A DNA stretch of 23,220 bases, taken from Mesotaenium endlicherianum. Its lineage: Eukaryota; Streptophyta; Zygnematophyceae; Zygnematales; Mesotaeniaceae. A program made the position numbers and the translations under genes. The stretch is taken from NCBI GenBank assembly GCA_009602735.1, contig WELA01004388.1, positions 643,370-666,589 on the forward strand, written 5' to 3'. Positions 1 through 9,161 of the stretch are shown in pieces. Under the pieces are notes generated by a model. That model saw only the letters and a program-made list of their open reading frames with translations. It made no database searches and was not told the origin of the DNA. Numbering within the stretch: position 1 is the stretch's first letter; each line of letters starts with the position of its first letter.

Positions 1-637
1 GGGGGGGAGGGGGGGCGAGGAGGAGGGGCAGGTCTGTCTCGAGAAGTTGGTGTCCCAGGACAGTTCATTGGAACTTAGAGAAGTACGTTATAACTTGGAA
101 TTTGTAGACACTATTAGCTAGTAGGTTATGTAGACTTTTCACGAGTTTCAAAGTAGCAACTTCAGAGGAGCCACTAGCCTTTTCTGTGCATGTTCAACAG
201 GTTTCATTATCCGACTGACTGAGTTTGACAAAGTAGTACCCCACACCCCCCAGGGACATGGAGTCCATTCAGCGCCGTGCATGGAAGGTTGACAGCCTGT
301 GTTGACTTGTCACTTAATTGAAGTCCCGGGGGTAAGCAATCATCACAGTGAACTACAGGCCAGCAGAAAAGTATAAACTTGGAACCAATTACAGCAGGCA
401 ACACTCAAAGAGCTAGATAAGCGCCACAATCCGGCCCCCCACAGACTGATCATTGCACACTCGAGATTGTGTGCTCATCTGAGAGCGTGGTGTATCAGTC
501 TATCATGCTCGCTAACAGGCACGTCATCACCGCGTTGTTTGAAATTTGAAAACATGCCATGGGAGAAGCAGAGTGCATGCCACAGGGCGCCTCTAGAGCC
601 TCTAGACGCGTGCCATGTGGTGGGTCAAGGGGCGTAC
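1..637. other. Left-edge non-coding stretch, no confident gene
   Basis: The window opens with a G-rich run (1-29). The rest shows no open frame with recognisable protein character on either strand. If the ankyrin exon at 638-934 (minus) belongs to a live gene, this stretch would be its first intron, because the predicted donor lies at 636-637 and transcription would run leftward. I looked for a following ankyrin exon on the minus strand and found none. Confidence 0.5.
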
Positions 638-934
638 TTCATGCTGGCCATGCTGGGCAGCCACGTGGAGAAGCCTGGTGTCATGGTACGTCTTTGACAA
701 ATTGACCAGCCTATTGTCATTCCCCAGGTGATGCTCAAGGGCGCCTAGGTTTCCCGCCTTGGTGGCGCGGAAGAGCATCTTACTGTGATTCATGCACTTC
801 AGCTGAAGGCCAGGGGCCCTCAAAGCCTCCCTGAGCCCTGCCACTGCTGCTTTGACCACGGCCCTCTGCATCGACGGAGCCCTTGACGGAGTCTCTACGC
901 TTCTACTCAGACTTGCTTCCCTACTCCTTGGCAT
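638..934 (-). CDS. Probable first coding exon of an ankyrin-repeat protein
   Basis: On the minus strand an ATG at 934-932 opens 99 codons. The N-terminal ~45 residues are basic and Ser/Ala-rich. They are followed by a helix-type stretch (FRATKAGNLGALEHHL) and then TRLLHVAAQHGQHE. The last part matches the core ankyrin consensus, in which T-LH-AA--GH-EVV starts a repeat. Coding character stops right after QHE, where GAA|GTACGC makes a plausible 5' splice donor in phase 0; beyond it the frame gives only a short unrelated tail. In ankyrin proteins the next residues are usually V-V-x-x-L-L, so the second exon should begin with Val. Nothing further to the left looks like it, so either the intron is longer than the window allows or this is a gene fragment. 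Function is unknown, since ankyrin repeats only indicate protein-protein binding. A later Met in the exon is possible. Confidence 0.45.
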
Positions 935-3900
935 GCTGACTACTGTAGCCTCTGTGACTGACTGCTATTAAGATCTCGGAAGCGCGGCCGGCCTCCTGCC
1001 TCCTGGCATCTTGCTGTCTTGATCGAAGGCAACGTGAAGTTCCTTTCTCAGGGCTTACGCTCTTGCCTATTTGATACAGGTGACTTCAGCCAGTAAGCTA
1101 AGGCATATCATGAAACAGGTTCGAATTTTTTTGTTGATTTGGCTCCTTCGACGAGGTGACTAAGCCCCTATCCTGAGCAAACAAGCCTGCTCAAGAACCT
1201 TCTACCGTTTGATTCGTAGTTGTCTGCAGAGCCAGGAGAAAAGCAAACAGCTGCCAAAATTGTTAGTTTGTTCGGCCCTCCACTTCTTGGTGCACTAGGT
1301 GCGGAAATCAACATGCATACTTTTTCAACTTGGCCTTCTGATTCACAACAACATTTCGTGGAACATATGCGTTCCATTGCAAGGAAGGCCTCTTTTTGAA
1401 GTGAATTCTTGTGTAGCTGCAAGCTGTAAACGAAGGCAATGACCTGTGCCTACAAGGTTGGATCACATAAGAAAGTAAAAGCGAAACATGCATGCTTAAT
1501 TTTGAAATGCCTCCAGTTATAGCCCGGCCTTACATATCTCAGCTTGCGGCAATCCATTCATCGGCAACCAGATCTTATCGGCCTGGAAAAAGCTGGAGAA
1601 ATTTATTCAGCAGTGATTGTATCTATCTTCAGCGGTCTGCTCCATATGCCTAAAGCGCAATCCCTGTCTTTCATGCTACTGCAGCATCTCCTCGCGGTAT
1701 CAGCTCTATATAAAACGCACAGTAAAACTGGCCAACCACCACAACGGCGATTGAACTCTTCTTTCGGAGGGGACCATGCAATGTGCACACGAGGTTAACA
1801 ATCCACAAAAGGTCCTTCCGGCTTTGTCGTGATTGTAGTAAGAATTCCCACAGTCCAGCTGCGCATATATTCATAGGAAAAAAATATTTGATTACTAGAA
1901 TCTACAAGCTGTCCAGCAACCCATGCGCTTATTTCCAGACTCCAGTCACTTAAAAATTTGGACACCGGAGTGTCCAACATGGCTTACATGCAGCGAACAA
2001 ATGTCTTACTTGACTGCTGAGGACTAGCGCTTCGATGTCTGCATCCCTTCGCTGACTATATCGAAAGGCGCAAAGCGCAGCAGACAGACAATATTGTAAG
2101 ACACATGACAGGTGGCATGAGCTAGGACATATCGGCTTGCAGTTATTTCCATGGTTATTTCCTTGATTTTCCCTAGGACTACGTCGGGAGGAACCACAGA
2201 TAACCACCAGTAAGCACCCTGCATTAAGTGCCAGGGTGTTGACCAGGCTTCCTGTGAAACGGACTCTTCAGGAAACCCCTGCTTGTTGACCGGCTGTAAG
2301 CGGTGGAAGGCCAGGCATAAGGGCCGACAGGGGCAAATGGTCGTATCGCGCATAATTAAGCTCCAAAATTCTAACGGTCAGTGCACATTGCGGCGGGGGC
2401 AAGTAGCGCGCTTCATTAAACGGACGTCACTTCATATACCTCAGATTACTGCCCGGGGGACGTTATGAAGACTTTAGCGACTTGGTACGCCGGGCCACGC
2501 TGGGCCAATGTTCCAATAAGTGGTCAATGACTCCAGCAAGCTCAAGCGTGTGAATCAGCCTCTCAAGACAGATGCAAAGTGATGAGCAAAGCTTCAAGGC
2601 AGAAAACGACCTGTCATTTGACTATTCCTGTAACGTGCCTATACTTACTAGTGCCCTACTCTCGATCGATATCGGAATCTGTGATGGGACCGACAATTTT
2701 CCCCTCACAGTGCCTCCAAAGATCGCAACAAAAAGAAGTGTCAAAACAGTGCGAACGCTGTCGACGCTCGCAGTCTACGCTACAACCTACCCTCCCTCCC
2801 GCCTTCCCTCTTCCACCACGCCTTCTCCCTCCCTTCCCCACCCTCTCTCTCTCTCTAACACCCCCATAGCAAGCAGGCGGCCATGGCTGCCTGCAACGAA
2901 GAGCGGCCATGGTTGCCCACCAGCACGCACTCCTAGCCTTTTGACCCCACAAACTCATCTAAGCAACCAAAGCGCCCTCTCCCATTCCCCTATCAAGAGC
3001 TACCTAGCGGCCAGGTGAGCCTTCCGCTTCGCCATGGCCGCTCACAAAAAGCCCTAAGGGCGCACTCTCTAACCGAAAAATATCAGCAGGAAAGTGGCCA
3101 TAATAGATGCGGGTAAGAAACTATTGTGGCGTTCGCGAAAGGGCGGGCCGCGGCAAACACAATCAAACGCTTTCGCGTCGATGAAGGGGAAACGCGTACA
3201 CAACTGAAAAAGATACGAGCACACGTACGGGCCAGAGCCCACACAAGCGACGGATCTTATTGATTTCTCCCTCACAAAGGTTTTGTGAGGGGCATCTTAC
3301 TGACAAACACAAAACAGGCCTCATTTTAGGTGTATGTAATCTCGAGTATAAAGAGCGTAGTTAGAGGTGGCAACTGTTGTTCGAAAAAAAATAGTAGCGC
3401 ACGAAAGCCAACAACTTCTCATGACCTAAGTTAGAGAAGGAACTCAAAGCTAGGAAGGACGGGCATGCAAGACGTATCCCAGGATAACAGAGATAATGCT
3501 AAGGTTTGACTTCATTTCATGCATGCATAGCCGTAAGCCATTTGAAGGACTCAAAGCATGCTAAAGTTCAGCCTAAAGTCACAAAAAAGGTGCTCAGACT
3601 TCAAGAAGGACATGGGTGGAGAGACAATGATGAACAAATGAGAAGGGGAATACAGCTCAAGATAAAAATTGCAAAAGTATGTGCGCAAAAGTGGTGTATG
3701 AGACGAGCTTGACACAAGCAGAGCATTTTTGAAGAAGATACACATCAAGTTTGATATTTCAGAATTTATGAAGCTACCAAGGGATCCTGAATGCAAATAA
3801 GAGAAAAGATCCAAAGAAAATGTATATGGGTACGTAACTTTTTCTCTGCTTCACCTTGAAAATGTGCAAGTGATGAAACGGCAATAAATAAGTTGTCAAA

Positions 3901-4345
3901 AGGTGCTGGAGGTGGGTCCCAATGCCGCTTGGTGGAACTTTAAACGGGCTCTCTGTGGGGCACCCAACGCAAAGTCTCAGGTGGGATGACTTTCCAAGAA
4001 ACAAGATTATTGCGATTTGACCTCCGACGATATCTAAATGACACCTGGATACATCAAAACTTTCCACTAAAAGTCAAAGCAGATTAGAAAATATAGTCTT
4101 CATCCGTCGACTATCTTTTTTATGACAAAAAGTCATGGCATCATAAGCTTGCTTTTCATAAAGTCCAGTGAAATGGTCGACCATTCATTTGGCGAGTAAA
4201 AGTTGTTCAAGATTGCATGATGTAATCATTGACATGCCAGTAACACATTTTGAATGGCAGGGTCTCTAAATGACATCGTTTGACAAAATTTGACTGGAAT
4301 ATATGGTAGAGTTTGTAAACCTCACGCCAGTGAAGTGTATGTTAC
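935..4345. other. Intergenic region without a supportable gene
   Basis: About 3.4 kb with only short, overlapping open frames that lack domain signatures, consistent codon bias or credible splice chains. It contains a pyrimidine tract (2789-2856). Just after that, the tetranucleotide-rich phrase GGCCATGG occurs at 2879-2886 and again about 25 bases later. From about 3300 to 4345 the base composition becomes AT-rich. The part nearest 934 could hold the promoter and 5' UTR of the leftward ankyrin exon, but I see no distinct TATA element to support that. I found no tRNA-like cloverleaf or long terminal repeat in this stretch. Confidence 0.55.
2789..2856. repeat. Polypyrimidine tract ending in (CT)n
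   Basis: A plus-strand run of almost only C and T, with a few A and G interruptions near 2813-2820, ends in about seven CT dinucleotides. It is low-complexity DNA. Such tracts occur in plant promoters and 5' UTRs, but no gene can be tied to this one. Confidence 0.7.
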
Positions 4346-4443
4346 TGTAAGAATCCGCCGCGTGGCCGGATGCGGCGCGTGCGACACGTCGCGTGGAGCG
4401 ATAGAAGTGTCGGTTTGAACAATTAAGCACGATTGGCGCGCGA
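4346..4443 (+). repeat. TRIM copy 1, 5' LTR (3' end deleted)
   Basis: It begins TGTAAGAATCCGCCGCGTGG and matches the other three TRIM LTRs up to the shared GATTGGCGCGC motif, after which similarity jumps directly to internal sequence. Roughly the last 45 bases of the LTR are missing. Confidence 0.7.
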
Positions 4444-4560
4444 GACTGGTCGATGGTACGACCATATGGCGATCTTCGGATCGTACGAAGAAAGGGCACT
4501 ATCCCGAAACAATGTCCCTCGCGTCGCCGCGGCCTGAGTGGCCGAGACGTGCACTCTTGT

Positions 4561-4572
4561 AGGTGGGAGGAA
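4561..4572 (+). other. Polypurine tract of TRIM copy 1
   Basis: AGGTGGGAGGAA abuts the 3' LTR start at 4573. The same purine tract (AGGTGGGAGGAG) abuts the 3' LTR of copy 2 on the other strand. This placement is that of the plus-strand primer of reverse transcription. Confidence 0.75.
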
Positions 4573-4712
4573 TGTAACGATCCGCCACGTGGCCGGTTGC
4601 GGCGCGTGCGATAGGGCGCCGATCGCGACGGATTGCAATAGGAGGTGTCGGTTTGAATTGTATAAGTACAATTGGCGCGCAATCGTAGTACCTCAAATAG
4701 TTTTTCGTTACA
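4573..4712 (+). repeat. TRIM copy 1, 3' LTR
   Basis: A 140 bp repeat from TGTAACGATCCGCCACGTGG to CGTTACA. It matches the inverse of 5052-5202 closely through the GCGCGTGCGATAGGG, GGTGTCGGTTTG and GTAGTACCTC blocks, and lacks about 9-11 bases near its end compared with the other copies. Confidence 0.75.
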
Positions 4713-4719
4713 TTACCAT

Positions 4720-4854
4720 TGTAGCGATACGAACGAAAAGATAACTCGAGGTACTTAGATCGCGCGCAATTGTAAAACAATTCAAATTGACACTTCTATC
4801 GCTCCCCGTGATGTGTCGCACGCGCCGCATCCGGCCATGCGGCGGATTATTACA
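4720..4854 (-). repeat. TRIM copy 2, 3' LTR
   Basis: On the minus strand this 135 bp repeat runs TGTAATAATCCGCCGCATGG ... TATCGCTACA. It shares all main blocks with 5052-5202, with several point changes and short indels. Confidence 0.75.
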
Positions 4855-4866
4855 CTCCTCCCACCT
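4855..4866 (-). other. Polypurine tract of TRIM copy 2
   Basis: Minus-strand AGGTGGGAGGAG directly precedes the 3' LTR. It is nearly identical to the tract of copy 1, so it is a conserved functional site rather than chance. Confidence 0.75.
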
Positions 4867-4994
4867 ACAAGTGTGCACGTCCCGGACACTCAGGCCCCGG
4901 CAACGCGAGGGACGTTGTTTCGGGATAGTGTCCTTTCTTCATACAATCCAAAGATCGCCGTACGGTTGCACCATCATCGAGTTTCGCACCCCGC

Positions 4995-5006
4995 GAGATT
5001 TGAACC
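4995..5006 (-). promoter_or_regulatory. tRNA-type B box inside TRIM copy 2
   Basis: Minus-strand GGTTCAAATCTC is close to the Pol III B-box consensus GGTTCGANTCC. Flanking CGAG and CTCG can pair into a T-arm-like hairpin around the TTCAAAT loop. A good A box is not evident; the PBS about 40 bases upstream is only a weak match. Whether it recruits TFIIIC is inference. Confidence 0.35.
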
Positions 5007-5038
5007 CTCGTCTCCTGGACACGGTTTCGTACGTTTGC

Positions 5039-5050
5039 GCTCCGATACCA
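5039..5050 (-). other. Primer-binding site (initiator Met-tRNA) of TRIM copy 2
   Basis: Minus-strand TGGTATCGGAGC begins one base after the 5' LTR end. It is complementary to the 3' terminus of plant initiator tRNA-Met and identical to the PBS of the inner chromovirus at 9908-9919. Confidence 0.85.
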
Positions 5051-5051
5051 A

Positions 5052-5202
5052 TGTAGCGATACGATCAAAAAGGTAAGTCGAGGTACTACAATCGCGCGCC
5101 ACTTGTACTTATACAATCCAAACCGACACCTCCAATTGCAGTCAGTCGCGATCGGCCCCCTATTGCACGCGCCGCAATCTGGCCACGTGGCGGATCGTTA
5201 CA
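5052..5202 (-). repeat. TRIM copy 2, 5' LTR
   Basis: On the minus strand this 151 bp repeat runs TGTAACGATCCGCCACGTGG ... CGTATCGCTACA. It is the longest and apparently most complete of the four LTR copies in the compound. Confidence 0.8.
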
Positions 5203-5264
5203 GGTACACGTTTGACATGGATTATCTTGCAACGCCTTTGACGTGAGAGTGGCAAGATTCTAGA

Positions 5265-5767
5265 TGTAGTGAAACAGATAGATGAAGTACCTAGTAAAGT
5301 AGAATCCTTTATCTATTCAAGACAAGGATCTTTGAACACAAGTGGTAGCTTCTTGAAAGCGAGATGGCTTCTTGAAAGTTGACATGTTTCTGGAATTTGG
5401 CAAGTACAAGAGTGCTTCTCGAATATCTTTCTATGTTCTAGCTCTTGTTTATATACTTGCTACATAAGTAATTTCTAGGAAGGTGCATGTTAATGTGTTG
5501 GCACCCAACACATCCCAAAACTTGCCACCTCTTTCTAGAATAATGTACACATGTCCTTTTGACCTAAAAATGGCACATTTGACTTTTGCCACATGGAGTT
5601 CTTCTAGGTCCTTCCTCTAACTTTGAAAATGCCTTAGAAGGTTCAAAGAACATGAACCAAGTCACTAGAGTATCTATTCACACTTGAATCCACACAATAC
5701 TACTTTAAGTATATTCAAAAGCATTAAAATAAAAGCAAACTAGTATAATAAAACTCAAATCACTACA
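5265..5767 (-). repeat. Outer chromovirus, 3' LTR
   Basis: A 503 bp repeat bounded by a perfect 7-base inverted repeat, TGTAGTG at one end and CACTACA at the other. It aligns end to end with 18233-18734. CTAGA at 5260-5264 is the left target duplication. Confidence 0.93.
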
Positions 5768-5777
5768 TCACTCCCTC
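5768..5777 (-). other. Polypurine tract of the outer chromovirus
   Basis: Minus-strand GAGGGAGTGA sits immediately upstream of the 3' LTR start, the expected place for the plus-strand primer. Confidence 0.75.
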
Positions 5778-6535
5778 GACAGAAAAAGCGACGTCTCGGC
5801 GCGTGAAGTCAGGTCTTACACATGTGGAGCAGACTAGTCAACAGCTTCAAGTCAGATGCCACACATGTGAAGAGGATTAGTCAAAGGCGCCAAGTCAGGT
5901 GCTACACGTGGAAGGTAGAGTAGGCAAGGTCGTGGGTGGTGTGACCTTATTGGCTAGCCTACTCCTTGATGATAAGGAAAATAGTACAAGTTGGCCCAGA
6001 ATCAACCACGAATTCAAAAAGTCATAGCGTCCACAGAAGTGCTCAAAATTTGAAAATTTTAGTGCCACACGGAGCATGTCAGAGAACTCCACCGGGTCAC
6101 TATATATTGAGAGTATTCCAATTTCTGGAGAGTCGTCGAGAGCAGAGAGAGTAGGGACTTCTCCAAATCTGTGCCGGAACTTCTAAAATTCATAAGTTCT
6201 TCTACACTTTTCCAGGTTCTGCAAAGTTAGTCTTCAAATGGGCGCAGTAAGGACTTCAACCATAATCTTGAGTTTCAAAGCATTCCAATTTCAGGGGAGG
6301 GCACAATGTCAGAAGGCATATTTTGCCCTAATAATGCCAGCAGCCTGACCCTCTTGTGTTTGGAGATTTTTATCTCTCTAACCACAGCTCTAAATAGAGC
6401 AAACTTGGACTCTAAAGAACCACCTACTCATAGATTACAGCGACGTAAATTGTCACCACTTAATGCAGAGATCTATCATCAGTAGCAGTTCTAGTTTTCT
6501 GTCTAGAAATTGCGAGAAGAGAAGAGTGTCTAATG
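5778..6535 (-). other. 3' non-coding region of the outer chromovirus
   Basis: About 760 bp lie between the pol stop and the PPT. No protein frame of note is seen on either strand. It holds three imperfect 43 bp tandem copies (5805-5933) and, on the opposite strand, a TATATAT motif near 6101-6110 followed by purine-rich GAGAGCAGAGAGAG. Long 3' regions are known in some plant Ty3/gypsy lineages. A fragment of another repeat cannot be excluded. Confidence 0.6.
5805..5933. repeat. Three imperfect 43 bp tandem repeats
   Basis: Copies start at 5805, 5848 and 5891. Each begins (C/G)AAGTCAG followed by TGCTACACATGTG-like sequence and a TAGTCAA block. Copy 3 is the most diverged. The array lies inside the 3' non-coding region of the outer chromovirus, close to its PPT. 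Confidence 0.75.
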
Positions 6536-9156
6536 TCAATTTTTCCTCTTTGTGGTTCTTGCAGGCTGCCTCCAAGGGGTCTTCTGCTGCTTCTTGATGG
6601 TGGCAGGCTGCCTCCCTAAAGTCTTTGGGCTTCTAGTAGAGAGACTTGGGGCTGGTCCAAGATGGGGATTGGCGGCATGGAAGCGTTTCAGCTTTCGCTG
6701 AACTTTGTCAAGGTAGTGCGCCGCCACCCAACTATTCTCAGAATCTGGATACCCTTTCCACTTGATCAAGTATTGCTTTTGTGTCCTGAAATTCCTCATA
6801 GCCAATATGTCTTCCACCTCGTACTCCAAATGATCATCCACTATTATTGGGGCTGGTGGGGTTGTCACTCGTCTTGGAAAGTTGTTGTCAGGTTGCACAT
6901 ATGGCTTGAAGAGGGAAGCGTGGAATACGGGTTCGATGTGCATAGTCTAGGGAAGTTTTAGCTTTGAAGCAACGGAGTTGACTTGCTGGATAATCTTGAA
7001 GGGTCCCCAACACTTGGAAGAGAACTTGTTGCCGGCAAGCCTGTTGTTTAGAGAAATATTATTGGATGATAGTAACACGTTGTCACCCACTCTGTACGTA
7101 GTCTCTCTTCTGGATCTGTTTGCCACCCTTGCTTGAGCATCTTGCGCGTGTAGTAGAGCTTTCTTTGCTGTTGCAAGGGTTGCTTCTAATGTCTCCAAAA
7201 AATATGTGGCTGCAGGAACTTCGTCATGGCCAGCCGTGAAGTTCAATGGCGTGGTTGGATGGAAGCCATAGTTGACGAAGAATGGGGACTCTCGGGTAGA
7301 GGCCTGCGTAGTGTTGTTGTAGGCAAACTCCAAGGGGGTCAAGTACATGTCCCGGTCTTGCTCCAAAGTAGATACGTAGGCCTTTAGAGAGGTTTTAGGG
7401 TACGATTCATACGCTCGGTTTGCCCATCCGATTGCGGGTGGTATGCAGTGGACATATCCAGCGATGTGCCCAAGTTCTTGAAGAGATTTTTCCAAAAATG
7501 GCTTGTGAATCTTGATCTCTATCCAGCACAATTCTTGATGGTAGCCCATGGAGTCGGAAGATGTTGTCAAAGATGAGTCTTGCAAGCTGTGGTGCTGTAG
7601 CCTTAGTCGTCGTGGGAATAAAATGAGCCATCTTGGTACGTCTGTCCACCACCGTGAGTATTGAATTATGGCCTCGAGGTGTCATGGGCAGGTCCACGAT
7701 AAGGTCCATTGAGATGTCCGTCCATTGCCTTTCCGGGATTGGTAGTGGTTGGAGGAGTCCTCCCGCCTTTTGTGATGATGGCTTGACTCTTTGGCATGTG
7801 TCATAGCTCCTGCAGTACTCCTTGACTTGCTTAGACATGCCTGGGCAGAATTAAGTCCTGGCTAGAACGCCGTGGTCTTGAGTATTCCAAAGTGTCCTCC
7901 AAGAGGGTTGTCGTGTGCTTCTTGTAGAAGCAAGAGTCGGAGGTCTAAGTCATCAGGAACACATTTTTGGCCCGTGTCTTGCTTCACCCAATAATTGCCT
8001 TCTTGCTTCTTGTATGGGTCCAAGGTTGCTTCTTTGTTCTTGTAGTAAGGGTCTCTTTTATAGGCGGCTGGAAATCTTGCCTCCAAATCCGTATGCAAGG
8101 TTGTCGTAACCGAGTTCACTTGTAGTCTTGAGAGGGGGTCGGCTAGATTTGTCTTCCCGGGTTGGTACTGAATCATGATATTGTATTGTTGCAAGTATAC
8201 GATCCATCTTGCTTGTCTCCTTGAGAGATATGGCTGCGTCTGGAGGTGCTTCAACGCCTCATGGTCCGTAGTGACCAGCGCCTTGCGTCCTTCAACGTAG
8301 CAGCGCCAAACCTTCAAGGCATGTACAATCGCCAACGCCTCTCGCTCCGTGGTTGTATAATTTTGCTCGGCTGGATTTAGCTTCCTTGACTCGTAGGCAA
8401 TGGATTGCAGTCCCTTGCCTTGGTCTTGAAGCAGGATTGCTCCTATCGCATAGGAAGATGCATCGGTGATGACGTGGAAGGGCCAATCTGGATTTGGACT
8501 TGGGAGTGTAAGCACCGGGGATGTCGTCAATATTTGCTTCAGTTTTTGGAATGCTTCCTCCTATTTCTTGGTCCAAACGTATGGCTTGTCCTTCTTGAGT
8601 AGATCCGTGAGGGGGGCTGCTATGTAAGAGAAGCTCTGGATGAATCTCCTGTACCAATTGGCAAATCCCAAGAATGATTGGAGTTCTTTCTTGGTCGTGG
8701 GGGTTGGCCATTCCTCCACCACCGTGGTCTTCTTGGGGTCCATCTTGATGCCATCAGCAGTCACGTGGAGACCTAGGAACTCGATCTCTTATTTGGAAAA
8801 CTCGCACTTTGACTCCTTTGCAAATAGCTTGTTTTGCTTCAATACTTCGAGGACTTCTTTCAAGTGTCTCGCATGCTCTTCAAGGGTCTTGCTGTAGATA
8901 AGGATGTCATCAATGAACACCACCACAAATATGTCCAACATGGGCTGAAATATGGTGTTCATCATAGTCATGAAAATTGCTGGCGCGTTGGTGAGTCCAA
9001 ATGGCAGGACCATGAACTCAAAATGTCCATATCTTGTCCTGAACGCCATTTTTTCTATGTCAGGTTCAGCGATGCGAATTTGGTGGTAGCCGCTTCTCAA
9101 GTCCACCTTCGTGAAGTACTTGGTTCCAACCAGCCAGTCCATGGGCTCATCCATGC
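6536..9156 (-). pseudogene. Outer chromovirus pol, C-terminal part: RT (rest), RNase H, integrase, chromodomain
   Basis: Minus-strand continuation of pol after the inner element. The reverse-transcriptase palm and thumb (9156 to ~8560) include the catalytic FIDD at 8906-8917. RNase H (~8530-8200) starts VITDASSYAIGA and keeps TDHEAL. The integrase region (from ~7860) has a zinc-finger end YDTCQRVK, a first catalytic Asp in SMDLIVDL and a second in LDRD. The matching Glu (DGQTERMN) is now in another frame. A GPF-containing C-terminal domain and a chromodomain (6710-6826, EYEVEDIL ... YLIKWKGY) follow. In-frame stops lie at 8789-8791, 8561-8563 and 6947-6949, and frameshifts near 7860 and near 7510-7540. 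The Tyr, Trp and Tyr that form a chromodomain's methyl-lysine cage are kept, but NTWEP is replaced by NSWVAA. The tail after the chromodomain is very basic with a duplicated ~14-residue unit. Confidence 0.9.
6710..6826 (-). other. Chromodomain of the outer chromovirus
   Basis: The segment from EYEVEDIL to VAAHYL resembles HP1-type chromodomains, with the cage residues Tyr (EYEVE), Trp and Tyr (KWKGY) in place. In chromoviruses this module at the integrase C-terminus is thought to steer integration to H3K9-methylated chromatin. Confidence 0.85.
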
Positions 9157-9161
9157 GCGGT
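9157..9161. repeat. Target-site duplication of the inner chromovirus, left copy
   Basis: GCGGT at 9157-9161 pairs with GCGGC at 15327-15331: four identical bases plus one change, flanking the inner element. Ty3/gypsy integrases make 5-base duplications. The site falls in the outer element's RT gene between the codons for PLPR and MDE. Confidence 0.8.

Larger units (their letters stand above)
4346..4712 (+). mobile_element. TRIM-like miniature LTR element, copy 1 (truncated, plus)
   Basis: This copy consists of a partial 5' LTR (4346 to about 4443), a short non-coding internal part, a purine tract AGGTGGGAGGAA at 4561-4572, and a 3' LTR at 4573-4712. Both LTRs start TGTAA-GAATCCGCC or TGTAA-CGATCCGCC. 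The internal part aligns with that of copy 2 over more than 100 bases (for example CACTATCCCGAAACAA). The end of the 5' LTR, the primer-binding site and the first part of the internal domain are missing, so one deletion near 4443 explains the structure. Size, lack of coding capacity and terminal direct repeats fit terminal-repeat retrotransposons in miniature, which move using proteins of other elements. TTAC lies directly on both sides (4342-4345 and 4713-4716) and could be a 4-base target duplication. Confidence 0.75.
4720..5202 (-). mobile_element. TRIM-like miniature LTR element, copy 2 (complete, minus)
   Basis: Read on the minus strand, the order is 5' LTR (5202-5052), one base, a PBS TGGTATCGGAGC (5050-5039), a ~185 bp non-coding internal domain, PPT AGGTGGGAGGAG (4866-4855), and 3' LTR (4854-4720). 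All structural signals of an LTR retrotransposon are present in 483 bp with no protein frame, which fits the TRIM/SMART class. Both LTRs start TGTAA and end ATCGCTACA. The PBS is complementary to the 3' end of initiator Met-tRNA, with one mismatch to the usual plant TGGTATCAGAGC. The copy lies tail to tail with copy 1 across 7 bases. The bases after 5202 (GGTAC) resemble those before copy 1 (GTTAC), so the pair may have been inserted as a unit. No matching duplication flanks copy 2 alone. Confidence 0.82.

Noticed and set aside
2572..3018. 148-codon plus-strand open frame
   Set aside because: It runs through a pyrimidine tract that gives Pro/Ser/Leu-rich low-complexity protein. There is no domain, overlapping frames are similarly open, and no splice or promoter context supports it.
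4266..4780. Arg-rich open frames across the GC-rich TRIM region
   Set aside because: They lie entirely inside TRIM LTRs and internal non-coding DNA and exist only because GCG/CGC-rich repeats lack stops. Several strands and frames are open at once.
4346..5202. MITE or foldback DNA transposon explanation for the inverted ends
   Set aside because: The inverted ends are explained by two LTR elements in opposite orientation. PBS, PPTs and internal direct LTR repeats are all present, which a MITE would not have.
6662..6961. Plus-strand frames opposite the outer element's chromodomain, RT and gag (for example 6662-6961, 8834-9166, 17145-17405)
   Set aside because: They are antisense shadows of clearly recognisable minus-strand retroelement domains.
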